64,000 nt of DNA, from the NCBI GenBank assembly GCA_023429135.1, contig JAEYWD010000008.1, forward strand, positions 62,001-126,000. Reading direction: 5' to 3'. This document shows, piece by piece, positions 50,605 through 58,724 of this stretch. How positions within the stretch are numbered: position 1 is the first letter of the stretch; every line of letters begins with the position of its first letter. A model generated the notes under the pieces. It made no database searches. It was not told the origin of the DNA and saw only the letters and a list, made by a program, of their open reading frames with translations. This DNA comes from Bacteroidota bacterium. GTDB taxonomy: Bacteria > Bacteroidota > Bacteroidia > Bacteroidales > JAAUTT01. The position numbers and the translations under genes are program-made.

Positions 50605-52473
50605 ATGTTACAACAGAAAACAGTTTTTAAAACAACCGCCCAGGCTCTTATACTATATCTTAAAAATCAGTACGTAGAGCGCGATGGGGAAGAATACCCT
50701 TTCTTTGCAGGCTGTTTGGGAATATTTGGTCATGGTAATGTAGCCGGGATAGGAGAGGGTCTCATGGAAAATCCTGATTTTAAATACATCATGACCCGCA
50801 ATGAACAGGCTTCGGTTCATGTAGCCATTGCTTATGCTAAAATGAAAAACCGGTTGGGTACCTTCGCCTGTACTTCCTCCATCGGTCCTGGAGCTACCAA
50901 TATGATTACAGGTGCAGCTTGTGCTACTATAAACAGGTTACCGGTACTCATTTTGCCAGGTGATATTTTTGCACAGCGAAATGTTGCTCCGGTGCTGCAG
51001 CAACTGGAATGGTCGTATACCCAGGATATATCAGTGAACGATTGCTTTAAGCCTGTATCCAGGTACTGGGACAGGATTAACCGGCCTGAGCAACTTATAA
51101 CTGCTTTGCCTGAAGTTATGAGGGTACTCACTTCGCCATCCGAAACCGGCGCGGTAACCTTGGCAATTCCACAGGATGTCCAGGCCGAAGCTTATGAGTT
51201 CCCTGCCGCACTTTTCCGAAAACGGGTGTGGCGCATCGCCAGACCACGTCCCGATGCTGCAATTCTTAAAGAGGCTGCCGATATGATTAAGGCTTCGAAA
51301 AACCCTTTGATAATTGCAGGTGGTGGTGTAATTTACAGTGAAGCTACTGATGTACTGAAAACGCTTATCGAAGCAACGGGCATACCGGTTGCCGAAACTT
51401 TTGCAGGAAAAGGGACCCTACCCTATAATCACCCTTCGAATCTGGGTGCTGTTGGTGTCACAGGTACTCCCGGGGCCAATGAAATATCCCGTGAAGCGAA
51501 TTTGGTTATTGGAATTGGCACCAGGTACAGCGATTTTACAACTGCTTCCAAAACTGCGTTTCAAAATCCGGAGGTAAAATTTATCAATATTAATATTGCT
51601 GAATTCGACTCTTTTAAACATGGGGCACTACCACTTACCTGCGATGCAAAAGTATGCCTGGAAGAGCTTCTCCCTCTGCTAGGGAGCTATAAAGTTGATA
51701 CTTCCTATAAACAAAGAATTGCACAGTTAAATGCAGATTGGGATGTTAAGGTGACTGAAATTTATAAATCCGGCGGAGTGTTGCCTGTTAGCCAGGCAGA
51801 GGTGGTGGGAGCTGTTAATGATTTTTCGGAAGCACAGGATGTATTGCTTTGTGCTGCAGGCAGCCTTCCCGGAGATTTGCATAAATTATGGAGAACCCGA
51901 GACACCAAAGGGTTTCATCTCGAATATGGATATTCAACAATGGGTTATGAATGTGCTGCCGGGATAGGTGCGAAAATGGCCTGTCCCGACAGGGAAATAT
52001 GGGTTATGGTTGGCGATGGTAATTACCTGATGATGAATAACGAGATTATTACTGCCATCCAGGAAGGTATCAAGATGAATATCATACTGCTTGACAATAA
52101 AGGCTTCGGAAGTATCGGGGCTCTGTCACAATCGGTGGGTGGCCAAAGATTCGGAACTAAATACCGCTACCGCGACAAAGCAACTGGAATGCTCTCAGGC
52201 GATTTCTTACCTGTTGATTTAGCACAAAATGCACGTAGCCTGGGTGCCCATGTTATTGAAGCTACGGATATCAATTCATTAAAAGATGCTCTCAGGGAAG
52301 CTAAGCAACATCCCAATACAACAGTAATTACCATAGAAACCGACCTGTACAAAGGTGTTGCAGGGTATGCCTGGTGGGATGTGGCCATTGCCGAAGTCTC
52401 CTCTGTTGAATCGGTCCGGAAAGCTTACGAGAACTATAAAACAAATAAGAAAAAACAAAGACATTATTTGTAA
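50605..52473 (+). CDS. iolD: 3D-(3,5/4)-trihydroxycyclohexane-1,2-dione hydrolase IolD
   Basis: A 622-residue thiamine-diphosphate enzyme that opens the inositol-derived ring to 5-deoxy-D-glucuronate. The N-terminal Pyr domain shows GCLGIFGHGNVAGIGEGL and the activating Glu in MTRNEQASVHVAIAYAK. The central domain is MIKASKNPLIIAGGGVIYSE. The C-terminal PP domain has the ThDP/Mg site MVGDGNYLMMNNEI. Overall it matches the acetolactate-synthase-like IolD family, with normal length. It is flanked by copies A and B of a 52-bp inverted repeat, in the 111- and 198-base gaps on either side. Confidence 0.95.
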   Translation: MLQQKTVFKTTAQALILYLKNQYVERDGEEYPFFAGCLGIFGHGNVAGIGEGLMENPDFKYIMTRNEQASVHVAIAYAKMKNRLGTFACTSSIGPGATNMITGAACATINRLPVLILPGDIFAQRNVAPVLQQLEWSYTQDISVNDCFKPVSRYWDRINRPEQLITALPEVMRVLTSPSETGAVTLAIPQDVQAEAYEFPAALFRKRVWRIARPRPDAAILKEAADMIKASKNPLIIAGGGVIYSEATDVLKTLIEATGIPVAETFAGKGTLPYNHPSNLGAVGVTGTPGANEISREANLVIGIGTRYSDFTTASKTAFQNPEVKFININIAEFDSFKHGALPLTCDAKVCLEELLPLLGSYKVDTSYKQRIAQLNADWDVKVTEIYKSGGVLPVSQAEVVGAVNDFSEAQDVLLCAAGSLPGDLHKLWRTRDTKGFHLEYGYSTMGYECAAGIGAKMACPDREIWVMVGDGNYLMMNNEIITAIQEGIKMNIILLDNKGFGSIGALSQSVGGQRFGTKYRYRDKATGMLSGDFLPVDLAQNARSLGAHVIEATDINSLKDALREAKQHPNTTVITIETDLYKGVAGYAWWDVAIAEVSSVESVRKAYENYKTNKKKQRHYL

Positions 52474-52510
52474 ACAGTGTGATAGTGCAATGTCATTAGT
52501 TTATGAAGAG

Positions 52511-52562
52511 GCTGGCGCGTTTCTGTGCGATATCCTGGCACGCGTTACAAACACGCACCAGC
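52511..52562. repeat. 52-bp interspersed palindromic repeat, copy B (inverted)
   Basis: Begins gctggcgcgtttctgtgcga and ends gttacaaacacgcaccagc. Read on the minus strand it matches copy A (50513-50564), strongly in the first 26 bases and weakly after. It lies in the 198-base gap between iolD and iolA and could form a long hairpin in the mRNA or with copy A. Confidence 0.75.
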
Positions 52563-52671
52563 ACTTTGAGCCAAAAATTTGCTTAACTGAATAACCTTGG
52601 GAATTAGGGAGAAGTATTTCAGAATTAACCAGATTAGAGTAAAAAATAGTTAATTATAAATGTTTTAGCGT

Positions 52672-54144
52672 ATGAGTAATGTACTGAAAAATTACATAAA
52701 CGGGCAATGGGTTGGAAGCGGAAGCACAGCCAATATTCCGGTTGAAAATCCTGCAACCGGGGAAACCCTTTACCATGTACCTGCGGGTAGCCGAAGCGAT
52801 GTTGACTTTGCAGCAACTGCGGCCCGGCAGGCATGGAAATCATGGCGTGATACCCCAGCAACACAGCGAATTCAGTATTTGTTTAAAATGAAGCGGATAT
52901 TGGAAGAAAATACCGACGAAATAGCCCGTATATGCACCGACGAATGTGGTAAAACATTTGCAGAATCGAAAGCCGAAATGGTCCGCGCCCTGGAAAATAT
53001 TGAAGTCGCCTGCGGAATTCCAACCTTGATGCAAAGCGAATTTTCGGAAGATATAGCATTGGGAATAGACGAGTTTATGATACGGCAACCAATAGGTGTC
53101 GGCGCTTGTATCTCTCCTTTCAATTTCCCTATCATGATCCCGTTCTGGTTTATGCCTTATGCCTTGGCTTGTGGTAACACCTATATAGTAAAACCGTCAG
53201 AGAAGGTTCCGATGACCATGACCCGGATATTTGAATTATTCAGTGAATTGAATCTTCCAGACGGGGTTCTGAATTTGGTTCACGGCGGAAAGGAAACTGT
53301 GGATGGCATCCTTGAGCATCCTTTCATTTCGGCTATAAGCTTTGTAGGATCGTCGCCGGTTGCAAAGTACGTTTATCAAAAAGGAACTGCAAACGGAAAG
53401 CGGGTACAGGCACAGGGTGGCGCTAAAAATCCCCTGGTTATTATGCCCGATGCCGATGTTGAAAGTACCGTCAGAATTATTGCCGACAGCGCCTTTGGCT
53501 GTGCCGGCCAACGTTGTCTGGCAGCATCAGTGGTAATAACTGTTGGTGAAGCAAAGGAAAAGTTTACACATGAGTTGGTTAATGCAGCAAAAGCAAAAAA
53601 AACCGGTTACGGTATGAATAATGACACCGCTATAGGGCCGGTTATCACAGCAGAAAGCAAGAAACGAATTGAAAACCTGATTGAGAAAGGTTCTAACGAA
53701 GGGGCCGAATTATTGCTGGATGGCCGTGGAGCTAGCGTACCCGGTTTTGAAAAAGGTTATTTTATAAATGCTACGGTATTGGGGAACGTGAAAACGGATT
53801 CCGAAATACATCAAACGGAAATATTTGGTCCGGTATTAAGCCTAATGGAGGCGCAAACACTCGATGAAGCCATTTCCATAGTGAATTCCGGAAAATACGG
53901 TAATTCAGCCTGCATTTTTACCCGTAGCGGGGCTGCTGCACGAAAATTCCGCCACGATGCTATTGCCGGGAATATTGGTGTTAATATAGGCATTGCCGCT
54001 CCTATGGCGTTTTTCCCTTTCAGTGGGTGGAAGGACAGCTTCTTTGGCGACCTACACGGTCAATCCCGTCACGCGGTTGAGTTTTACACCCAAACAAAAG
54101 TAGTTATCGAGCGGTGGAATGACGAATGGACACGAAAGTTCTAA
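52672..54144 (+). CDS. iolA: Malonate-semialdehyde/methylmalonate-semialdehyde dehydrogenase
   Basis: A 490-residue CoA-acylating aldehyde dehydrogenase. It converts malonate semialdehyde to acetyl-CoA, CO2 and NADH, the last step of inositol catabolism. The start NYINGQWVGSGSTANIPVENPATGE is typical. The NAD-binding FNFPIMIPFWFMPYALACGN is diagnostic of the MmsA/IolA branch rather than general aldehyde dehydrogenases. The catalytic Cys282 lies in FGCAGQRCLAAS. PFSGWKDSFFGDLHGQ near the end is another MSDH hallmark. It follows repeat copy B and precedes iolE by 46 bases. Confidence 0.94.
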   Translation: MSNVLKNYINGQWVGSGSTANIPVENPATGETLYHVPAGSRSDVDFAATAARQAWKSWRDTPATQRIQYLFKMKRILEENTDEIARICTDECGKTFAESKAEMVRALENIEVACGIPTLMQSEFSEDIALGIDEFMIRQPIGVGACISPFNFPIMIPFWFMPYALACGNTYIVKPSEKVPMTMTRIFELFSELNLPDGVLNLVHGGKETVDGILEHPFISAISFVGSSPVAKYVYQKGTANGKRVQAQGGAKNPLVIMPDADVESTVRIIADSAFGCAGQRCLAASVVITVGEAKEKFTHELVNAAKAKKTGYGMNNDTAIGPVITAESKKRIENLIEKGSNEGAELLLDGRGASVPGFEKGYFINATVLGNVKTDSEIHQTEIFGPVLSLMEAQTLDEAISIVNSGKYGNSACIFTRSGAAARKFRHDAIAGNIGVNIGIAAPMAFFPFSGWKDSFFGDLHGQSRHAVEFYTQTKVVIERWNDEWTRKF

Positions 54145-54190
54145 ATGAAAAAAGCATAGTATTTACCATTCAATTCTAAAATAAATTAAT

Positions 54191-55090
54191 ATGATAAAAA
54201 TCGCTAATGCCCCTTGTTCATGGGGTGTTCTGGAATTTGATATCAGCGGCAAAACAGCAGGTTATAATCAGGTACTCGATGAAATCCAGGAAACAGGCTA
54301 TGCCGGCACAGAATTAGGCGATTGGGGATTTATGCCTGTCAATCCGGTTGATTTATCGAAAGAATTAAATAAGCGGGAACTAGCATTGGTCGGAGCTTTT
54401 GTACCGGTTTTCCTCAAGGACCGGTCCTGTCATAATCCCGGTATGGAAGTGGCTTTGCGCACTGCCGAACTAATGGCAAAATCCGGAGCAGAAAATGCCT
54501 TCCTCATTCTTGCCGACGAAAACGGAAGGGTAAAAGAACGCACTCAGAACGCGGGAAGAATTAGTCCAGAAATGGGGCTTACCAGTGATGAATGGTTGAC
54601 ATTTGCAGATGGAGCAAATCGCATTGCTCAGGAGGTTAAAAAACAGACAGGGCTGCGTACAGCTTTCCACCACCATTGTGCAGGGTATATCGAAACTCCC
54701 GAAGAAATTGAGATTTTTCTGTCCCTCACAGATCCGGGCCTAATAGGACTGGTACTGGATATGGGCCATTATACTTTTGGCGGAGGCGACCCTGTAGAGG
54801 CATTAACGAAATATAAAGAACGGATCTGGCATGTCCATTTTAAGGATTGCAGCCTTGAAGTTACAGAGAAATCGATACTTAAAGGATATGATTATTTTCA
54901 ATCAGTTAACGCCGGCATTTTTTGTGAATTGGGAAAAGGTATAGTGGATTTCCCGGCCATAGTGAAAGAACTTAAGACACAAAATTACAATGAATGGATT
55001 GTTATTGAACAGGATGTTTTACCCGGAATGGGTGATCCAAAAGCTTGTGCTCTGCGTAACCGCGAATATATTCGGACATTAGGATTATAA
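54191..55090 (+). CDS. iolE: 2-keto-myo-inositol dehydratase IolE
   Basis: A 299-residue xylose-isomerase-like TIM barrel. It dehydrates 2-keto-myo-inositol to 3D-(3,5/4)-trihydroxycyclohexane-1,2-dione. The opening IKIANAPCSWGVLEFD is the IolE signature. The metal-site residues lie in FHHHCAGYIETPEEI, GLVLDMGHYTFGGGDP, IWHVHFKDC and WIVIEQDVLPGM. Length is normal. It stands between iolA and iolG in the same orientation with short gaps, completing steps one to three of the pathway with its neighbours. Confidence 0.94.
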   Translation: MIKIANAPCSWGVLEFDISGKTAGYNQVLDEIQETGYAGTELGDWGFMPVNPVDLSKELNKRELALVGAFVPVFLKDRSCHNPGMEVALRTAELMAKSGAENAFLILADENGRVKERTQNAGRISPEMGLTSDEWLTFADGANRIAQEVKKQTGLRTAFHHHCAGYIETPEEIEIFLSLTDPGLIGLVLDMGHYTFGGGDPVEALTKYKERIWHVHFKDCSLEVTEKSILKGYDYFQSVNAGIFCELGKGIVDFPAIVKELKTQNYNEWIVIEQDVLPGMGDPKACALRNREYIRTLGL

Positions 55091-55126
55091 TTACCAGATT
55101 AACATTTCAATTAAAATTTAGTGTAT

Positions 55127-56143
55127 ATGAAAAAAGTAAATATCGGGGTTATTGGTACCGGACGCATCGGGAAAGTTCACATTGCAACCCTGGTACAAAG
55201 TGTACCTCAGGCAAATGTTGTTGCCATAGCCGATGTTAGTAACGCAAGTGCCAGTGAAACCGGTCAGAAGTTTGGGATAGAAAAGGTGTACGGTAACTAT
55301 AAAGAGATTTTAAACAATCCGGGTATTGAAGCCGTGGCAATATGTTCGCCAACAGATACACATGCTCAGTATATTATAGAGGCTGCTAATGCTGGTAAGC
55401 ATATCTTTTGTGAAAAACCAGTTGATCTGTCGGTAAAAAAAATACAAGAGGCACTGGATGCAGTGAAAAAAGCCGGAGTTAAACTTATGGTAGGCTTTAA
55501 TCGCCGCTTCGACCCCAATTTTTTAAAGGTAAAAGAAATGGTAATGGATGGTAAAATAGGCGACCCTCACGTTCTGAAAATCACATCGCGCGATCCGGCA
55601 CCTCCGCCTGCCGAATACAGCGCCGTATCAGGGGGTATCTTTATGGATATGACCATTCACGATTTTGATATGGCTCGTTATATTGCAGGAAGTGAAGTAA
55701 CTGAGGTTTTTACAAGAGCAGCAGTTCTTGTCGATCCCGAAATCGGAAAAGCTGGCGATGTGGATACAGCTATTGTTACGCTTACTTTTGCCAATGGAGC
55801 ACTCGGAGTAATTGATAACAGCCGGAAAGCAGTGTATGGCTACGACCAACGGCTTGAAGTTTTTGGATCAAAAGGTATGGTAAACATTGAAAACAATTTC
55901 CCCGAAAACCACCGTTTCTTTAATGCTGAAGGAGTTCATGGTTCTCTACCTTTGAATTTCTTTATGGACCGTTATCTTGAATCGTATGCCAACGAGATGA
56001 AAATATTCTGTAATGTTGTGCTGAACGATGCACCTCTGCCAGTGAAAGGAGAGGACGGCCTGATGGCAGTAGCTATAGCACTGGCTGCCAAAAAGTCGTA
56101 CCAGGAAAACAGACCCGTAAAAATCAGCGAAATTATTAGTTAA
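55127..56143 (+). CDS. iolG: Inositol 2-dehydrogenase IolG
   Basis: A 338-residue NAD(P)-dependent oxidoreductase of the Gfo/Idh/MocA family, oxidising myo-inositol to 2-keto-myo-inositol. The Rossmann motif is GVIGTGRIGKVH at residues 7-18. The catalytic Lys lies in FCEKPVDLS (about 95), and the IDH segment MDMTIHDFDMARYI carries the conserved Asp and His. I start it at ATG 55127, since MKKVNIGV is the normal N-terminus; a GTG two codons earlier is less likely. It is the last gene of the inositol operon and is followed by a hairpin at 56161-56190. Confidence 0.93.
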   Translation: MKKVNIGVIGTGRIGKVHIATLVQSVPQANVVAIADVSNASASETGQKFGIEKVYGNYKEILNNPGIEAVAICSPTDTHAQYIIEAANAGKHIFCEKPVDLSVKKIQEALDAVKKAGVKLMVGFNRRFDPNFLKVKEMVMDGKIGDPHVLKITSRDPAPPPAEYSAVSGGIFMDMTIHDFDMARYIAGSEVTEVFTRAAVLVDPEIGKAGDVDTAIVTLTFANGALGVIDNSRKAVYGYDQRLEVFGSKGMVNIENNFPENHRFFNAEGVHGSLPLNFFMDRYLESYANEMKIFCNVVLNDAPLPVKGEDGLMAVAIALAAKKSYQENRPVKISEIIS

Positions 56144-56160
56144 GGTAGGAGATTGTTACA

Positions 56161-56190
56161 AATCCCCGGCAACTTTCGTTATCGGGGATT
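56161..56190. terminator. Terminator after iolG (possibly bidirectional)
   Basis: AATCCCCG (56161-56168) pairs with CGGGGATT (56183-56190) across a 14-base loop. It lies 17 bases after the iolG stop in the convergent gap with the GH92 gene. There is no long T-run, but the position and GC-rich stem support termination of the inositol operon. Confidence 0.7.
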
Positions 56191-56360
56191 ATCTCTCCAA
56201 TAAACTTTAAACCATCCCGATATTCCATGCCCCATCAGTCGTCACTTTTAACAGGGAACCGGCTTTTGGAAAGCTAACGAAGCGTAGGCTGGTTATTGAC
56301 ATTCAGAGTGACTATATTATTTTTCTATTCACTTAAAGGAATAAAAAGTACTTGAATATA

Positions 56361-58535
56361 CTACTCGTACCCAATCTCATTCACTATCAGCTTGCCTCCT
56401 GCAACTATCGAAGCATGGTTAATTGCATAACCAGCAACAGGAACTCCATTTAACTGGTAAAACTCTGTAGGTTTCGCAACCGGATTTTTCGAGTACTTAA
56501 TTATGAACGGATTAGCAGTCTTGGAAGGTTTAATGGTGATTTCGTCAAATGCCGGAACTCCCAGCACATATTCAGGATTCCCGGGACATACCGGGTAAAA
56601 ACCCATCATGGAGCAAACGAGCCAGGCTGACATTTGTCCGGCATCTTCGTTCCCGCTCAAACCACCGGGCCCTGTGCCATATTCCTCGGTAACAGTTCTA
56701 CGGACCCATTCATGTGTTTTGCCGAAATCGCCCACCATTGAAAACAGGTAAATAGCCTGGTGGTCGGTTTCGTTACCATGCCAGTAATGACCGTTGTCGA
56801 AAAATTCGTTGAGGCGTTTCAAAAAAGGTTCTTTTCCACCATAAAGGCTTGTCAGACCAGGGATATCGTGTGGTACATACCAGGTATACTGGAAAGGGGT
56901 TCCTTCGCAAATAAATTTGGTTTTCGAAAAGGGGTCGAACGGCTCAATCCAGAGGCCGTCGGCATAGCGACCCCGGACGTAACCTGTTTGTTTGTCGAAA
57001 ACATTGCGGTAGTTTTGAGAACGTCTTATTAGCTGATTGTAATCGTCGGATTTCCCAATGCCCTTCGCAAACTGGGAGAGAGCATAATCGTCGAGCGCAT
57101 ATTCGAGCGTTCGCGACACCTGCTCACGCTTATGAAAAGCATCCCAAACACTGTCTTCGAGAGGGATGTAACCATATTTTAAATAGCTCAAAAGCGCACG
57201 TCGTCCTTTACCATCTTTGTATTCTTCAGGAGTTGGTGTTTCGAAAGCGTTCTGCCGCATGTAACGAAAGGCTTTTTCCGTATCAAAATCTTTAATTCCC
57301 CGCATGTAAGCATCGGTAATCATGGTGCTTACGTGATCGCCAATCATGGCAGCGGTGTAGCTTCCCCAAGCGGGGAAAATGGGCATCCAGCCACCTTGTT
57401 CTGCTTTTGCCACGAGCGATTTCACCATATGAAGGCTGCGTTCGGGTTCCAGGATGGTCATCAGGGGATGGAGGGCACGGTAAGTGTCCCACATTGAAAA
57501 ATCGTCGTAGTAATCGAACCCAACGGCTTTATGGATAAGCGTATCCTGGGCAAATCCCTGATAACTGCCATCTACGTCACTAGCAATCCGTGGAAGCTGG
57601 TAGCAATGATACAGGGCTGTATAAAACTTCACTTTATCGTCTTTCGAATTCCCCTTCACCTGCACTTTTCCAATTGTCTGGTTCCAATAGTCTTCTGTTT
57701 CCTTGCGAAGTTGGGCAAACTTCCAGTGCGGTATTTCGGTCTGAAGATTTTTACGGGCTGCTTCAATGCTTGTGAACGAGGTTCCTGTTTTCACCTGCAC
57801 GGAAGTTTCCTTTCCAAAGCTTACAATTATGTGTTGCGGATTCCCGGCAACCTGTATAGTTTTAAAAGGCTTATCGAACCTGATGACAAAATATCCGCTG
57901 AAGCCTGCCGGTTTGCCCCAACCCTGATAAATTCTGTGAACGGGGTTATAACCCACAATTTCGTTGTTCTTTTGATCGAACCAGATTTTCCCAAGTTTTT
58001 CGTCGCTGTTGGCGCGGATGTAAATGCAAGAAGTTTCTTTTCCCGGAAAAGTCAGTTTCATCATCCCTGAACGTACGTGAGCAGTAAGTTCATTTTTAAT
58101 GTTAAACCTTTCGAGCAATAAACTGTAGTATGCCGGAGTGGCCACTTCGTTTGCATGGCTGAATTCCGAAACTGGATTTATTACTGTGTCGGGTTTTGAT
58201 GCTGTGAACGGCATCAGGGTTACGCTACCGTAATCCTGGGTACAGCTACCACTCATCCAGTGAGTACCGCGGAACCCGGTGATAAGCTTATCGTTGTAAT
58301 AATATGGGGAAATGCACTTATCTTCTGTGGTACGAGTTTCGGGAGTCCATTGGGTCATCCCAAATGGTCGGCCAACACCAGGAAAGGTTTGTCCTTTCAA
58401 CTCCGAACCTGCTTCGCTGTGTTTACGGGCACTTTCGGTTGTGGCTGGCGCTGTGCCAATCAAAGGATCGACAAACTGAACGGGGGATTGGGCATTTAAT
58501 GCAAAAGGTATCAATAGGAATATCAGGCGCTTCAT
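56361..58535 (-). CDS. Secreted GH92 alpha-mannosidase
   Basis: A 724-residue exported enzyme (signal MKRLIFLLIPFALNAQ) of family GH92, calcium-dependent inverting exo-alpha-mannosidases. It has the N-terminal sandwich (FVDPLIGT, FPGVGRPFGMTQWTPET, GFRGTHWMSG) and the alpha-toroid (YDDFSMWDTYRALHPLMTI). The catalytic segment LSGNEDAGQMSAWLVCSMMG is near residue 628. The end, VPAFDEITIKPSKTANPF, is typical. Different GH92 members cut alpha-1,2, -1,3 or -1,4 mannose, and the linkage cannot be read here. It lies downstream of the GH78 gene on the same strand with a 189-base gap that holds nothing else I can recognise. Confidence 0.94.
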   Translation of the reverse strand: MKRLIFLLIPFALNAQSPVQFVDPLIGTAPATTESARKHSEAGSELKGQTFPGVGRPFGMTQWTPETRTTEDKCISPYYYNDKLITGFRGTHWMSGSCTQDYGSVTLMPFTASKPDTVINPVSEFSHANEVATPAYYSLLLERFNIKNELTAHVRSGMMKLTFPGKETSCIYIRANSDEKLGKIWFDQKNNEIVGYNPVHRIYQGWGKPAGFSGYFVIRFDKPFKTIQVAGNPQHIIVSFGKETSVQVKTGTSFTSIEAARKNLQTEIPHWKFAQLRKETEDYWNQTIGKVQVKGNSKDDKVKFYTALYHCYQLPRIASDVDGSYQGFAQDTLIHKAVGFDYYDDFSMWDTYRALHPLMTILEPERSLHMVKSLVAKAEQGGWMPIFPAWGSYTAAMIGDHVSTMITDAYMRGIKDFDTEKAFRYMRQNAFETPTPEEYKDGKGRRALLSYLKYGYIPLEDSVWDAFHKREQVSRTLEYALDDYALSQFAKGIGKSDDYNQLIRRSQNYRNVFDKQTGYVRGRYADGLWIEPFDPFSKTKFICEGTPFQYTWYVPHDIPGLTSLYGGKEPFLKRLNEFFDNGHYWHGNETDHQAIYLFSMVGDFGKTHEWVRRTVTEEYGTGPGGLSGNEDAGQMSAWLVCSMMGFYPVCPGNPEYVLGVPAFDEITIKPSKTANPFIIKYSKNPVAKPTEFYQLNGVPVAGYAINHASIVAGGKLIVNEIGYE

Positions 58536-58724
58536 TTAGTCAGCAATTAAAGTTTATGCCGAAGATATGAAAAATGTTAACAGCATGGACGTAATTCCCT
58601 ATCCATGCACTCGTGGAAAAGGAATTTAGCTGTTTATAGTATCCTTATTAAAGTCGTTAAGGAAGTGAACTTTTGTGCCTGTTTCCCGATCAAATTTTCA
58701 CCAGCCAAGCTAAATGTGGAAGTC

